Shown here one piece after another: positions 51,385-63,575 of a stretch of DNA of 64,000 nucleotides. Position numbers and translations under genes: made by a program. The stretch covers positions 3,844,001 through 3,908,000 of the forward strand of contig NC_058501.1 of assembly GCF_020382885.2 (NCBI RefSeq). The letters are read 5' to 3'. The DNA comes from Scatophagus argus. Its lineage: Eukaryota; Chordata; Actinopteri; Scatophagidae. A model generated the notes under the pieces. It was given only the letters and a program-made list of their open reading frames with translations. It ran no database searches and had not been told where the DNA came from. The stretch's first letter is position 1. Every line of letters begins with the position of its first letter.

Positions 51385-51715
51385 GAAAATATCCGTCAGG
51401 GTCGCCAAGGGGCTGGAGCCTATCCCAGCTGATTATGGGCAAGAGGCACAGTACATCCTGGACTGGTCGCCAGTCAATCGCAGCGTCGACGCACAAAGAC
51501 AAATAACCACACACGCACACGTAGGGTAGAGTAGCCAGTTAACCTAATATGCATGTTTTTTGGGATTGTGGGAGGAAGCTGGAGTACCTGGAGAAAGCCC
51601 ACACAGACACAGGGAGAACATGCCAACTTCACACAGAATACCTCGGACCGGGATTTTTGAACCTGGAACCCTCTTGGTGTTAGGCGACCGTGCAAACCAC
51701 CGTGCTGCCCAGATA
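51385..51715 (-). repeat. SINE copy, minus orientation
   Basis: From TCCGTCAGGGTCGCCAAGGG through GGACTGGTCGCCAGTCAATC to the reversed head, ending CCGTGCTGCCCAG. Nearly full length, head-to-tail complete apart from the CCAT tail. Confidence 0.7.
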
Positions 51716-52796
51716 AAATAACAAAGGATGAAAGTGTGTATTATTCATGATTACTGCTTTTACAGTGTTTTCAACATGTGATTCAGTATGTCCTATTCAC
51801 TCACACGTTTTATATTTCTTTTCACACTCACAATGATGTTATTTATGGCAGAACAACGATTCCTCTTGGGTTGGGCTATACATAAGAACCTACCAATGGC
51901 ATAATGAGCTGGAATTATGTTCAGAGATATGTGGTTAAGATCCATCTTGACGTGAGTTCAATCTCCAGCCAAACCTCCCACTAATGTGTTTATTTTTTAA
52001 ACTGCCGAGCTCTAAAGAATTACTGGAGGAATTTAATTATATAATAATGGAAAGACATGTTCATGTTTATGTTTTTTTTTTTTTTCATTTAGTGAGTCAC
52101 CAAGCCTAATCTCCTCTTTGCATTTTGTATCACAGCAACAGAACGAATGTCAGCACCTCCACCAAATGTTGCAGTTTAACAGTAATGAAAATCTCAATCA
52201 TAATTTCCCTTTTTTCCTTTACTTGTTATTGGTCCTTGAAATGCATGCAAATGAATACAAAACTTTGGTTCACTTTAATTGTGGCAAAACAAAGTCATTG
52301 CAGCCTTTTGTCATGATTGCAGAGAACAGAAGATAGAATCCACATACCTTGAAGGAACATTACAGTGATACTTTTTGGAGTGATAAATATTTTTCCGCTA
52401 TAAACAAACTCCATGTGCTCAGTCTTCTGTTTCTACAAAGCTTAACAGGAGCATTGTATTTTATATTTTTATATTTTTTTCTTAAGTGTGCAATTTTAAT
52501 TTTCTGCTGACTATTTATAAGTGTGCTTTTAAGTAGAGAATCTGCACAAAATTTTGTTATGCTTGCATAATGACAATAAAGACTCTTGAATCTCCAGTCA
52601 CCATTTTCACATGTATCTGGCTAATCTTCTGTGCTTGGTAGAATGACAATAGCACATGCTAATTCTGCCAACTAATGAGGTGATGAGAGATTATGACACT
52701 GTTATCTGCCTCTACAGTTGTCTCCTCGTACTTCATGTATGAATGGTTAATCATAGAATTAGTTGTTCTGTAGAGCTCACACTGTACATTCATTTA

Positions 52797-53012
52797 GTCT
52801 ATTTTATTGAAATGCTGTCAAACATCACTCTTATATCTACTTAAATCTAAGATGATGAATATAGTAAACATTACACCTGTTTAATAGTAGCATGTTAGCA
52901 TTGTCATTTTATTATTATGCTTACATTAGGTACTTACCTTAGTACTAAATACTGCTGGGCCTATTTTGTCTATTTTATTGAAATGCTGTCAAACATCACT
53001 CTTCTATCTACT
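52797..53012. repeat. Insertion flanked by 45-bp direct repeats
   Basis: GTCTATTTTATTGAAATGCT and the following 25 bases occur at 52797-52841 and again at 52968-53012 with one mismatch. Between them lies a copy of the element also present at 54850-54972. Confidence 0.75.
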
Positions 53013-53439
53013 GGTTGCCATATGCCTATGATATCAGTTTGAGTGATCTCTGAAAACATTAGTTTATGGATCTGTGCTACTTCTACTTCCTCACTCCTGT
53101 GCAGATATTTATAGATAGCACTTATATCACTGAGCTCAATCTAGAACAGGGTTAATATACTTCTGTGTTTTTTTGATTTTAAAAAAATTCTATTACTGTA
53201 TCCCACAGAGGCAGCCTAAATGCAGGAGACAGAATGTGATGGGAGCTTGAGAGAAAGATAAAGAGATCTTGAATAGCTGTAGCCTTTGAATGAGTATAAG
53301 TTGATAAGGCTTGACAGTAGAATGTGTTTCTATAGCACCAAAAAGAGGTTCCTCTATGATTATGAGCCAAAGAACCATTTTTAAGTACTATTTAGCACCT
53401 TTTTTTTGTATCTTTATATTCTTTGTCATGCTATTGCCC

Positions 53440-53990
53440 CCCAGATTATGTTACATTTGTTGGAACAATGACTATTTGGAACACTTGGCTAGCAGAGAAA
53501 TGGTTCATGCTGCTAGCTATGAGACGCGTTTCCTTTTCCTTTTTTTCATAGGAGTCATAGTGCAGAGCCTTCTGTGAAGATACTGCAAAGTTATTGATGG
53601 TATCGAAAGACAGGTTTAGATAAAATATGACTTTAAAGACACAGTTCAACATTCTGCATTATATGCTTACTTGTCTTTTTCAGTTTTAGACGTACGTCAA
53701 GAATGATATTACTCTCATATCTGCATGTTAGATATAAATGTAGAGCCAGAAGACATTAATCTTAGCATAAATACTAGAAACAGAAAAACAGCTGGCTGGC
53801 TTTGTCTAAAGGTTATTTAAACAAAAAAGTTCTACCAGCCCCAGCAGTTTAAGTGTTTTCTGACATCTTGTCGTCTCCTTGAGGTTCCCAGGCAACAAGA
53901 GCAGACTTCAGGAAGCCACTGCTTCTGGCCTAGTAATTACTTAGCATATACTGTAATCCACAATAACACCATGCCAGGCATTTAAAGCTT
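53440..53990 (+). repeat. Dispersed repeat copy B
   Basis: Counterpart of 48130-48660: shares CAGTTCAACATTCTGCATTA, TATGCTTACTTGTCTTTTTC and TTCCCAGGCAACAAGAGCAG. Moderately diverged from copy A. Confidence 0.55.
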
Positions 53991-54849
53991 TGGATTAAAC
54001 AAAAACTATGTGTTTTAATTAGTTAGTAATGTACATTGACATATTCTGTTACCTCTGACCATTTATGCTGCCGAATTAGCTGCCTCATTAGCTACCACAG
54101 ATATGAAAGAGGTATCAATTTTCTCTATAATTCTGTGTGGAAAACTGGTATTTCCCCTGTTAGCCTAGCTTACATGGCTCTGTCTATCCAAAGTTTAAAA
54201 AAAAAAACAAAACAAAAAAAACCCTCCCACCACCACTTCTAAAGTTCACCAATTAAAGGGACAATTCACCCATAATAAAAACCACTTATTTTTCCTCTTA
54301 CATGTAGTGCTTCATTCAGCTTGTTTTGACATCAGCTGCAGAGACATCTACCTCCTCACTAACATAATTGAACTAGATAGCACAATAAAAATGTCGAACA
54401 GGGAAACAAAACTAGAGTGAAGACTGTGGTGTCCATAGTGCAGTGTAAACATTTATCATTGAAGAGAACCATATTGTTCATTTTGCATTATGTAGTTTAT
54501 GTTTCCTATTCAGTGAGATTTTCTTTTAATGCATTACTTGCAGATTTCAAATGTATTTTTACAGACATGTTTGAAATAGTCATTACATGTATGATTCCTT
54601 TTTGATCCCATGTGTTTAAGTGAAGGTTAGATCTATTGAGCGATTAGGGTTGTGCCAGAGAGGCGTGCATGCAAGGAGTAATTTGTGATTCATGAATTTT
54701 GCTGATAATCTTTCTTTGCCTCTAGCGCTGTCGTCTGGTCAAAAATTGCCCAGTTCTTTGATTTATGCCCAATTACTTGCAAAAATAGCCAACTTCAACT
54801 GTACTTTGTGCTTACTGCTCATTAGCAAATATTTGCATGCTAACATACT

Positions 54850-54972
54850 AATCTAAGATGATGAATATAGTAAACATTACACCTGTCTAATAGTAGCATG
54901 TTAGCATTGTCATTTTATTAGCATGCTTAGATTAGGTTTTAGTTCAAAGTACGGTACTGCTGGGCCTAAGTA
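54850..54972 (+). repeat. Second copy of the GATGATGAATATAG element
   Basis: CTAAGATGATGAATATAGTA to ACTGCTGGGCCT, nearly identical to 52848-52965. It is a teleost dispersed repeat with GCATGTTAGCATTG core. Confidence 0.65.
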
Positions 54973-55217
54973 CTGCTTCACAGATCTGTTATCATGGATA
55001 TAGATTCATAGTCATGCTACCAGCAAAGCAGTCAGCCACCATTTTTCTAATTCCAAGACAGAATAAGATCTGAAGCAAGAAGCCTTCAGAAAATAAGCCA
55101 CTTTCACTGATTCTTCGTATTAATTTACAAGGGTCCCCATTAGTTCATGTCTAAGGTGCCAGTTAGTACTTCTTTGGTTCAAATTTCAAAATCCAATACA
55201 TCCTATTCTCCATATAC

Positions 55218-55241
55218 TTATATATATATATATATATATAA
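55218..55241. repeat. (TA)n microsatellite
   Basis: About eleven TA units. Confidence 0.85.
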
Positions 55242-55590
55242 AAATAGATCACATTTGTGCTGTTTCGTACAAGTGTGTATATTTCTTATGAGTTATTTTC
55301 ATCACATGTGCACCTCTACCTGTTGTACATTAGGACATTACCGACTGTTCAAGTAAAGTGACAGTTACTACATTTGATAATTTGACTTTGTGGTTTAGTG
55401 GGACAAATACTATTGCTGAAGTATGCGTCTGTGCATGAGCCAAGCTTTTCTCTATATTTATATATATTTGGCATCTTTAAGGAATTGTTTTGCCTTCTTT
55501 CCAGATACCAAGATTTATGCCATCCATTAGACATTTATTTGATATATGAGTTTTGGGACCATAAAAATAATCAGTTGTGAGACAAAGTAC

Positions 55591-58500
55591 CTGACGGTCC
55601 AGTGTGCCAGTTCCCACTGAGCCATGTTCAGGAAGGGCCTTCAACAGCCTTATTTCAACTTCCATTCTGTTAAAACAAAATAAACACATGAAAAATTTAC
55701 TTACTCAAATTTCAAACACTCCAAAAATAATCCTTGTAAATGAGTAGCAAATATCACGTAAAGTAAATCATCTAGACATCATCTGACATCTAGATGTCAT
55801 GATTACATAACTAATCAAAAATAAATTGTCCAAATGCAATTTTAATTTAGCCCACATTAAATTATTACTGTGATTTTTAAACTATTTATATTCAGTACAC
55901 ATGATCTTTAAATTAGCTGCATTTAGTAAACATTTAAACACAGGGAACATACATCCCAGCCATCAATCAACTAAATCAGTCAATCTCCCAAGCAGCCCAC
56001 AAAACTGTCTCACAAACAGTACTCTAAACTCAGAACACATGTGCTCTTACCAACTAAGTCCTCTCTCTGCTTGCACACTGCTGTTTCCTCCACTGCTGCT
56101 CTGCTGAGTGATTCTGTGTGTGACTCTCACACTTAGACTGCTTGATTAAGTGATCAACCTCACCTGGTGCACTCTTCCTGGTGTCTCCAGGGAGAGTGAC
56201 ACACAGGCTGAAGGGGCGTGGCTTACAGATCAACTCCATCCATCCATCCATTTTCTATCTTATCCGTCAGGGTCGCGGGGGAGCTGGAGCCTATCCCAGC
56301 TGACTACGGGCGAGAGGCGGGGTACACCCTGGACTGGTCGCCAGTCAATCGCAGGGCCAACACACAAAGACAGACAACCGCACACTCTCATACTCACACC
56401 TAGGGGAAATTTAGAGTAGCCAATTAACCTAACAGATCAACTCAACAGTAATAATTAAAATAACTGACTATATCAAACAGATTGGATTAAAACATGCCAT
56501 CTGATTCCACAGAGCTCCAATCTACTTTCTCCCCATTGTTTTATTCTGCAGAGTTAAGATAGGATAAGATAAGATAGTTGCTGTTGCTGTTTTTTTGACA
56601 ATATTCCTTCCAAGCAGATTCAAAGCATGGATGTATTAACATTCTGTCTTTCCTCGAGTTTTGTGGCTCCTGCTGTGCAGTTTCATTGACAACAACTGAA
56701 TCCATAAAAAGGAAAAGTAGGTTCTGTAAGTGGCTGGGGTAGTTCAGCACTGTGTGTGAGACCAATAACACCATGCAGCTCCATTCAGTGGCTTCACTGA
56801 AAAGCTTATGGAAACAGGAGGAGTCCTACAGTGCAGGGACTCCAGAGACCAGAAGACATATCAGCTGGAAGTCTTTTTTTTTTGTAAAAAAAAAAAAAAA
56901 AAAAAAAAGAGGTGAAAAAATGCAGTCATGTGTGTCATGTGTGAGTTAGGTTGGACATTTTCAGCTGTGCTTGTTGTGGAGTCTGATAGCAGTGGGCAGG
57001 AAGGAGCAGCGGTACCTCTCCTTCACACAGCGTCGGTGGAGCAGTCTGTCACCGAAGGAGCTGCCAGAGTGCCCTGCATGGGGTGGGAGGGGGTCTCCAG
57101 CATGGATGACAGCTTGGCTATTGTCCTCCTGTCACCCACCATGTCCACTGCGTTCAGGGAGCAGCCCAAGACTGAGCCAGCCCTCCTCACCAGTCTATCC
57201 AGCCTCTTTTTATCCCGGGCAGAGATGCTACCTGCCCAGCAGACCACACTGTAAAAGATGTCTGATGCCACCACTGAGTCATAAAAGCTCCTGAGGAGTG
57301 AACCCTGTATTCCAAAGTCCCTCAGCCTCCTGAGCAGGTAGAGTCTGCTCTGGCCCTTTTTGTACAGGGCGTCCGTGTGTTGTCAGTCCAGTCCAGTTTG
57401 TTGTTGAGGTGAACGCCCAGGTACTTGAATCTCCCGATGTCTATTCCCTGGATGTTGACCAGTGCGGATGGGGTGTGTTGGCATCTGCTGAAGTCCACCA
57501 CCAGCTCCTTGGTTTTACCAGCGTTTATCTGGAGGCAGTTCCCCTGGCACCAGTCCACGAATCCCTGTATGAGTTTAGACATCATCAGTGGGGTTATAAT
57601 AATATTAATAATCAGACACTATAGATGTACAGATGGTTATTATACCTAATATCGACACTAAATAGAGGTACTTAAGAGAGAGAGAGAGAATATCTGAGGC
57701 TGACAGTGCAAAATTAATATGCAAATATTCTTTGACAATGAACATGTGATATGACAGTTTCCTACCGAGGTTAAATACAGGGCACTCTTCATCAGGATCT
57801 CTCTCCCAAGCACAATGTCTGTGTCTGTGGCTAACAAGTGGTGCTTGAAAGCCAGCTTCTGCAGCAAAGCAGGTGAATAAACACAGATGTTCCTGAGGTC
57901 CTTCAAAAACACTCTAAAAGTAAACTTCACAGGACTACTTACAAGGTTGGTAAAATGAGCTCTTTGATAACTAAGGACAAAATCTTTGATAGTAAACACC
58001 TAAGCCAAAGAAATCTTAGTGTTGGTATGGAGCCTGGGGCTTCTCAGGATGTTTTCAACCTTGTCCACTTGAGGCTAAATTTCACCTTTCCTTAGTTGGT
58101 ATCTCAGTGGCCTCATCTTGTGCACTCACTTTTCTGGGGATTGAATGTGACTCTTACAGCGGTTAATACCCACATGACTTAGTTTGGCGCAGCACCTAAC
58201 CCTCTAGTGTTTGTCAGTAAATGACTACATTCACTGGACATTCCTTATGGGGGGCAGTCATGGCCTAGAGGTTGGAGAAGTGGCTTGTGATTGGAGGGTC
58301 ACCAGTTCGATTCCCCCACCGGATGGGCAGGAAAAATTTGGGTGTGGTGGAGTGATTAATACGAAAAAATTGCCCCACCTCCATTAGCCAGCTGATGTGC
58401 CCTTGAGCAAGGCACTGAACCCCCCAATATGCTCCCCGGGCGCTTGATGCTGCCCACTGCTCCTGTGTGTGTTTCACTGCATGTAATTTGCCGGTTGTTG

Positions 58501-61500
58501 CATGTGTGTTCAAGTAAGGATGGGATAAATGCAGAAGACGAATTCAGTGTGTATGTAAAAATATATATACTGTCAATAAAAGTGATTCTGATTCTTATGT
58601 ACACAAAACATTGCCAGGACTCAGAAGCCATAATCATAAACAGAGATCAGCAACCTGATTGCAATCTGATTGAATATGGTGGTATTCACTAATATTGATT
58701 ACTGCTGTTTATCAGAACTTTCTTTTAAATATTTATTTTGTCATTATCAGGCAAATCGAGAGAAGGGGGAGAATCAGCATGTTCTTCTAATTGCCGCTGT
58801 AAATATATGGACCCAGAAGGAAAACACTAACACTGTAGAGGATCCAGAATCCCGCCCTGAGACCTGGTACTGCTGCACTGATAGTGCTGCTGGATCCAGA
58901 ACCCTCTCCATGGCCCTGCATGGATCCTGCTGCTCCTGCTCTGCACTGTAACCTCCCTGTCTCTCCTCTCCCCCTCTCCTTTCTCCCCCCTCAACAGAAG
59001 ACCGTCTACACTGAGTCTGGTTCTGCTCGAGGCTTCTGCCTGTTAAACAGAAGTTTTTCCTCACCACAATGCTTATTCAGTGTGGGGTTTTGCCCTGGGA
59101 CCTGTTTCTCTCTACTTCTCTTCTTTTGTTGTTTACATACCTGTAAAGTGTCTTGAGATAACTCTGTTATGAATTAGCACTTTAAATAAAATTGAATTGA
59201 ACTGAACTGAATTAAGAGGAGAGGAGAATTAGTAAACACTTTCTACTTTACAATATAGTGTATATTTCTGTCAGTTCCAATACAATGAATGTATCAGTAT
59301 GGGATTGATGTGAGAATACAGTGAGTATGACTTTTATGGTGAGTATGCTGTATGTATGCTAAGAATTACTGTTGTGTGAACATTCTCCATATTGATGTGT
59401 GGGATGAGTGTCAGCCAGTTACAGTTAGAAGTGTTCTTACTCACAGGTCTGCAACCCACATATCTCCTCCATAACCCTGAGCTGGGAATAAAAATCAGCT
59501 CAGGACTTTTGACTGAGATACACAACAAACACAGACTTTGTCATAACTAGAACTGCTGCCTCGCAGTTGAATGCCTCCATGCACACTGTAAACTACAGCT
59601 GTGTCCATCCAGACTCACAATGGAATGGAATGATAGATAAAGGTAATAAGTGTAGTTTTCTGTGAAAATGAAGTCATCAATATATTGTCAGTCAGTTATC
59701 ACTGACATGTATGGAGAAGGTCTATACAATCACCACAATTTCAAGATGAAGTTGACTTTTGACCTTTAACCCTAGAACACTAACGTTAAAATTAGTAACA
59801 CCATCACTAACGTTGGGTATATTTTACCCGATATAATATCTCGGATAAAATACAGTTTATCACACCAGCGTTCATCATGCCATATAGGACACACAGTGGC
59901 CACCTCTTGGTTTTTCTTTCACAGCTGTACTGAGCACACATTTGGTCGAAAGTATCAACACATCCCTTCATTTGGTTGTAAAATTCGATCACTTCAAAAT
60001 TGTGTTGGTGAAAATCACCCGACGTTAGTGTTCTAGGGTTAAGATAAAATGTCATCACTTCTGTAATGATGAATTATCTTCTGTCTATATAGAAATGAAA
60101 GTGGTGGGAAGAGCCACAGGACCTAGCCAGGTAATCAAATATGATTGGCTGTGGGAGGAGACAGAAAGATATATATAGGAACCAATCAACCACAACCATA
60201 CTGTGCCAATGCACACCCCTGTGTGTATTTGTGAGTTAGGTCTATGTGTTTTTATTTATTTTGCTTATTTTGTAGTTTAATTTTATGGCCCAAATTAGTG
60301 ACTCCAGATGGCCAGTCAGCAACAGCACTCTTTGTCTCCAAGACAGTACTGAGGGCTTAAAGGCTCCGGAGCATTAGTTACTGAAGTCAAGCTCTCGAGG
60401 ATCCCATGCATTTGGTCTCCTTAGTTCAGATGCTAACTGTCTGTGACCCATGTATTTGTCAACATGCCAACATTTCAAGAGTTGAGGAAACAACCAGTAT
60501 TTCCCTCACAGCACTAAACTTCCCACAATCCAATGATTACGGGTTCTCCATGGCATGATGGTGCATTTATGAAGTCCTTGTTTACAATTACATGCTCTTT
60601 ACCAGATATTTGCCTTTAGGTGGTCATGAGTTACCGATAAGTAGATCACATGAAATGAACCACAAGACCTGAACCACAGAGAAAGACACTGCATGAATTA
60701 AGTAATGGAAAAAACAGGCAAATGAGGATGACCTACATTCATCACTTTCAGAAAACACAAGAAGAGTAGTGAGCATAAGAGGACCAGAGGAAGTAGCAGA
60801 AGCAGGAGACTCAGCTGTTACAACTAGATTGTTGCAGGTCATGTTCATATCCAGGAGGCTTTCAGTGGGAAAACACTCTTATGCATTGTTCAGATTTCAT
60901 TCATTGCATGTCACTGATTAGGGGCAAATTAATCACAAGAAACAAAACATTTCAAGTTAACACTGTGCTAAATAATCCTTATTCCACATTGTCTTAAGAC
61001 TAGATCTCCTTGGTAAACTAAAAAATTTCATGTTGAATTTTAGGGCAAGATGAAAATTCCTAATAGCAACAGCCTCCAGGTTTTGTACTGCCAGCAGAGT
61101 TTAGGCAAACGCCAGAGTGGAGAACACAGTGTGTGAGAAATAGAACAGTAATTTGGTGGCTCTGTACACTGCAGTGCTTCTCACATTAATTAAAACTATA
61201 TGTCACACGTCAGGCCTGCCTGACTGGCCACTTCTATGCTGTGAATTAATAAATTAGAGTGCTTGTGCTTGAAAAACATCTGTGATGGCTATGGGTTGGA
61301 TGATGGTGATATAGAAAAGAGACACAAATCTAAGGAAACTGCTTAAGCCACCTCTGCAGCATAATGTACTTCTCTGCTGACTATTCATACCATCAGTATG
61401 TTTGAATACTCACATTTTAGCCAAAGATATAACTTAATACAGCTTCCCAGTGAGTGCTCATGCACAACCCTGTGGAGCTCAACAGCAGACATGTTGATCT

Positions 61501-63575
61501 GCATCATCAGAGCAATTGGCATTTTCAGTGTTTTTTTTTTTTTTCTTGTTTTTTTTTTTACCTTTTAGTCTTCCCAATATTGGATTTCATTATAACTGTC
61601 ATGAAGTGGACTGTCCACATGTTTTTCTCATGACGGGATGAAACTTTTTACTGATAACTGCAGATTCTACAGTGGGTGACTGTTTGATGTGTATATAATC
61701 TGATTTATGAGTAGCTGAATCTGCTGCAGTTACAATATACTTTGGTGTTTACTTTTATTCTGTCATTTTCACTTGTGAAGACATTGCCACTCCCTGAAGA
61801 GGGAGTGGGTCCCCAGAATCCACCACTGACCATTTATTAGTAAGCTGTATGTAAAACTAAACTGTGAAAGTAGTGAATTGATCTGAGCAATACTTACTGT
61901 GCAAGCCCCTACATTAATAATGAGTTGCCACAAAACTCATGGTAAGGCAGACACCAAAAAGTATAATGCAACCAAATAAATTATGATAGTTTCAAAACAC
62001 GACAGAGGAATAAGACACATCCATAATTTGAAATTACTCTGAAGTAGAGGAAAATATGCTAGATGCCTTTAATGCATAAGGCCTCTTGTGAGACTAAATT
62101 GAGGCTGGAGCAAACAAGGAGGCATTTAGTCTTGGATTCACAGGAGATTATGTTACACAGTGAAATGCGTCATCTTCAGATGACATGAGAAGCATAACCT
62201 CATATCACATGGCTTTTGACTTTGTTCTTTCTTTAAGCTTGTATGTATGCTACAGCTGTTAGACTGTAGACAGTGTGTGTGTGTGTGCACTCAAGGTAAT
62301 TCACTCAAAAATTTGCTATTAGTTCATTTAGATTAGCATTAAGTGTTCCTCTGGTCAGTTACCATTTTCAGAAGCAGCAGGGTATTTATTTATTTATTTA
62401 TTGCCTGTATGTTTGTTTGTACAAAATGATCACTTACAGTTAGGATGAACATGATTATATTTTGGTTCCATGAGCCGACTACAGCAGCTGGGTCCCAGAA
62501 AGCATTTCAGTTTTTCCCCTCTTATGGGTGGCCTTTTATTCCCACTGCTATATACTACATATACAGAGACATAACCTTAACAATATGTTCATGCACAGAT
62601 ACAGACACATGTTATATATGCTTAGGCTTTTTTCTCATTCTGTTGTTTGCTTCAGTGCTGTGATTCTCATTGTTCTGAATAACTGCCACAGACTGGTTGG
62701 AGGTTTTCTCAGTGTGACATGATGAACTTAAAAACATATAGCTAAAATGATAACATGAATGAAAGGCATATAAATAATTTGCATTATTTCCAGCAATTAA
62801 TTAATTAATTAGAGTTAATTTATTAAATATCTACTTTTTTCCATGGGGATTCTCTCCAAAATACAAAATTGCTAATTTTGTGATATTTATGTTCTCACCT
62901 TGCTATTCCCTTCTTAAATTTCCTTCTTTTAAGAAAACACTATTGAACCTCATGATGGTAATAATTCCTTTCAGTTGCCTTCCAGTTTAAAAGAAATTGC
63001 TGTTTTTACATCGCTACATAGCAGTCCTTAAAACAATTAGTGTTAAATAGGCTTGTAGGTTTTGGAACAAAAACAAAAATGTGGGAAGTGTATTCATTTA
63101 GATTTTTCAGAAGGCTTCAGAATCAGATCTCCTAATCCACCTCACATTATCTTGTGCTGTGTTGTTGATCTGAGAAGTTGTTTTAACTGGTCGGTCAGTG
63201 GAGGTGAACAAATGGAGGAAGTAATGTTACCTTAAAATTGGACAAAAGGGACCACCAACCTGACATAAAAGAGGGTTTGTTTTTTCCTTAAATAGGCAAC
63301 ATTACTTCAGTAGATAAGGCAATAGCCAAGCTTACTGTACATTGTAGTACTATGTTCTTAATAAGGTCAATGTACTGTATCGCTACACAGCACGCACAGG
63401 CCACAAGACTCTTGTTTCATGTCATAAAACACATTTCTAACTGATAATGCCATGCCTCAAAGCAGACACTGACAGAGCACAGAGAGACGAGACAAAGCAT
63501 CATGCTTACATGGAGCTGCAGGGGGTCATTTTTCATGCAGCACCACAGCGTGTCTACCCTCTCCTTTCTCCCATG
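55591..63575 (-). CDS. Possible exons of an unidentified membrane protein gene
   Basis: Five minus-strand segments have splice signals at both ends and fit together in phase. They are 63575-63510 (22 codons, HGRKERVDTLWCC...), 60814-60733 (27 codons and one base, a leucine-rich membrane segment LSLLLLLLPLVLLCSLLFL), 59481-59445 (QGYGGDMWVAD), 57913-57779 (FLKDLRNICVYSPALLQKL and on to GREILMKSA) and 55666-55591 (MEVEIRLLKALPEHGSVG). Codon use in 57913-57779 looks coding, with many G/C third positions. Weak points: the donors at 60733 and 57779 are poor, the acceptor at 60814 has a poor pyrimidine tract, and no start or stop is fixed. I do not recognise the protein. It could be one gene missing other exons, a pseudogene, or partly chance. 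Confidence 0.25.
56238..56440 (-). repeat. SINE copy, minus orientation, head missing
   Basis: CCATCCATCCATTTTCTATC then TCCGTCAGGGTCGCGGGGGA through GGACTGGTCGCCAGTCAATC to CAATTAACCTAAC. The closest of all copies here to the one at 24950. Confidence 0.75.
56886..56909. repeat. Poly(A) run
   Basis: About 24 A residues, just outside the L2-type fragment. Confidence 0.8.
56930..57605 (-). mobile_element. L2-type LINE fragment (reverse transcriptase C-terminal part)
   Basis: Minus-strand frames read FVDWCQGNCLQINAGKTKEL and GRFKYLGVHLNNKLDW (57585-57400), then after a frame break VASDIFYSVVCWAGSISARD and RLVRRAGSVLG (57274-57100), then the C-terminal RYRCSFLPTAIRLHN near 57010-56950. This order is typical of fish L2 polymerases after the catalytic core. 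It is 5'-truncated and carries at least two frame breaks. Confidence 0.75.
57779..57913 (-). CDS. Best-supported exon of the unidentified candidate gene
   Basis: Acceptor acttttag and 44 complete codons from VFLKDLRNIC to REILMKSA. The donor is either CCCT|GTATTT here or TCG|GTAGGA at about 57768. Only the first keeps frame with the segment at 55666. Confidence 0.35.
58248..58598 (+). repeat. Full-length tRNA-headed SINE with L2-like tail
   Basis: A box TGGCCTAGAGG and B box GTTCGATTCCC (58305-58315) at the head. A central TGTGCCCTTGAGCAAGGCAC block follows, and the tail reads AATAAAAGTGATTCTGATTC. The tail matches the L2 3' end at 16120-16368, the usual sign that L2 machinery mobilised it. 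Confidence 0.7.
58790..59215 (+). repeat. Dispersed repeat, longer copy
   Basis: Contains GGTTCTGCTCGAGGCTTCTG, AGAAGTTTTTCCTCACC and TGTCTTGAGATAACTCTGTT and ends in TAAATAAAATTGAATTGAAC. It is a very frequent teleost repeat that often creates false protein predictions (SARGFCLLNRSFSSP here). Confidence 0.65.
59766..60042 (-). mobile_element. piggyBac-derived miniature element with transposase remnant
   Basis: TTAA duplications at 59766-59769 and 60039-60042 flank inverted ends beginning CCCTAGAACACTAACGT, the piggyBac-type CCCTAG terminus. On the minus strand the interior codes VIEFYNQMKGCVDTFDQM followed by ERKTKRWPLCVLYGMMNA. That is the part of the transposase around its third catalytic aspartate. 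Everything else of a roughly 2-kb element is gone, so it cannot move by itself. Confidence 0.85.

Larger units (their letters stand above)
39320..55590. other. Gene-poor region right of mc5r
   Basis: No coding exon can be supported on either strand. Recognised content is repeats listed separately and one possible 5' UTR exon near 46700. The stretches 39500-42600, 42800-44050 and 49990-51380 hold nothing recognisable beyond AT-rich DNA and short runs. Confidence 0.5.

Noticed and set aside
58305..58315. Possible tRNA gene at another B box
   Set aside because: It is the head of a SINE with an L2-like tail.
58884..59156. 90-residue ORF with SARGFCLLNRSFSSP
   Set aside because: Known kind of false ORF produced by an abundant teleost repeat.
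62890..63000. Strong minus-strand donor GCAAG|GTGAGA
   Set aside because: No usable frame before it: the best frame has TAG just before the junction.
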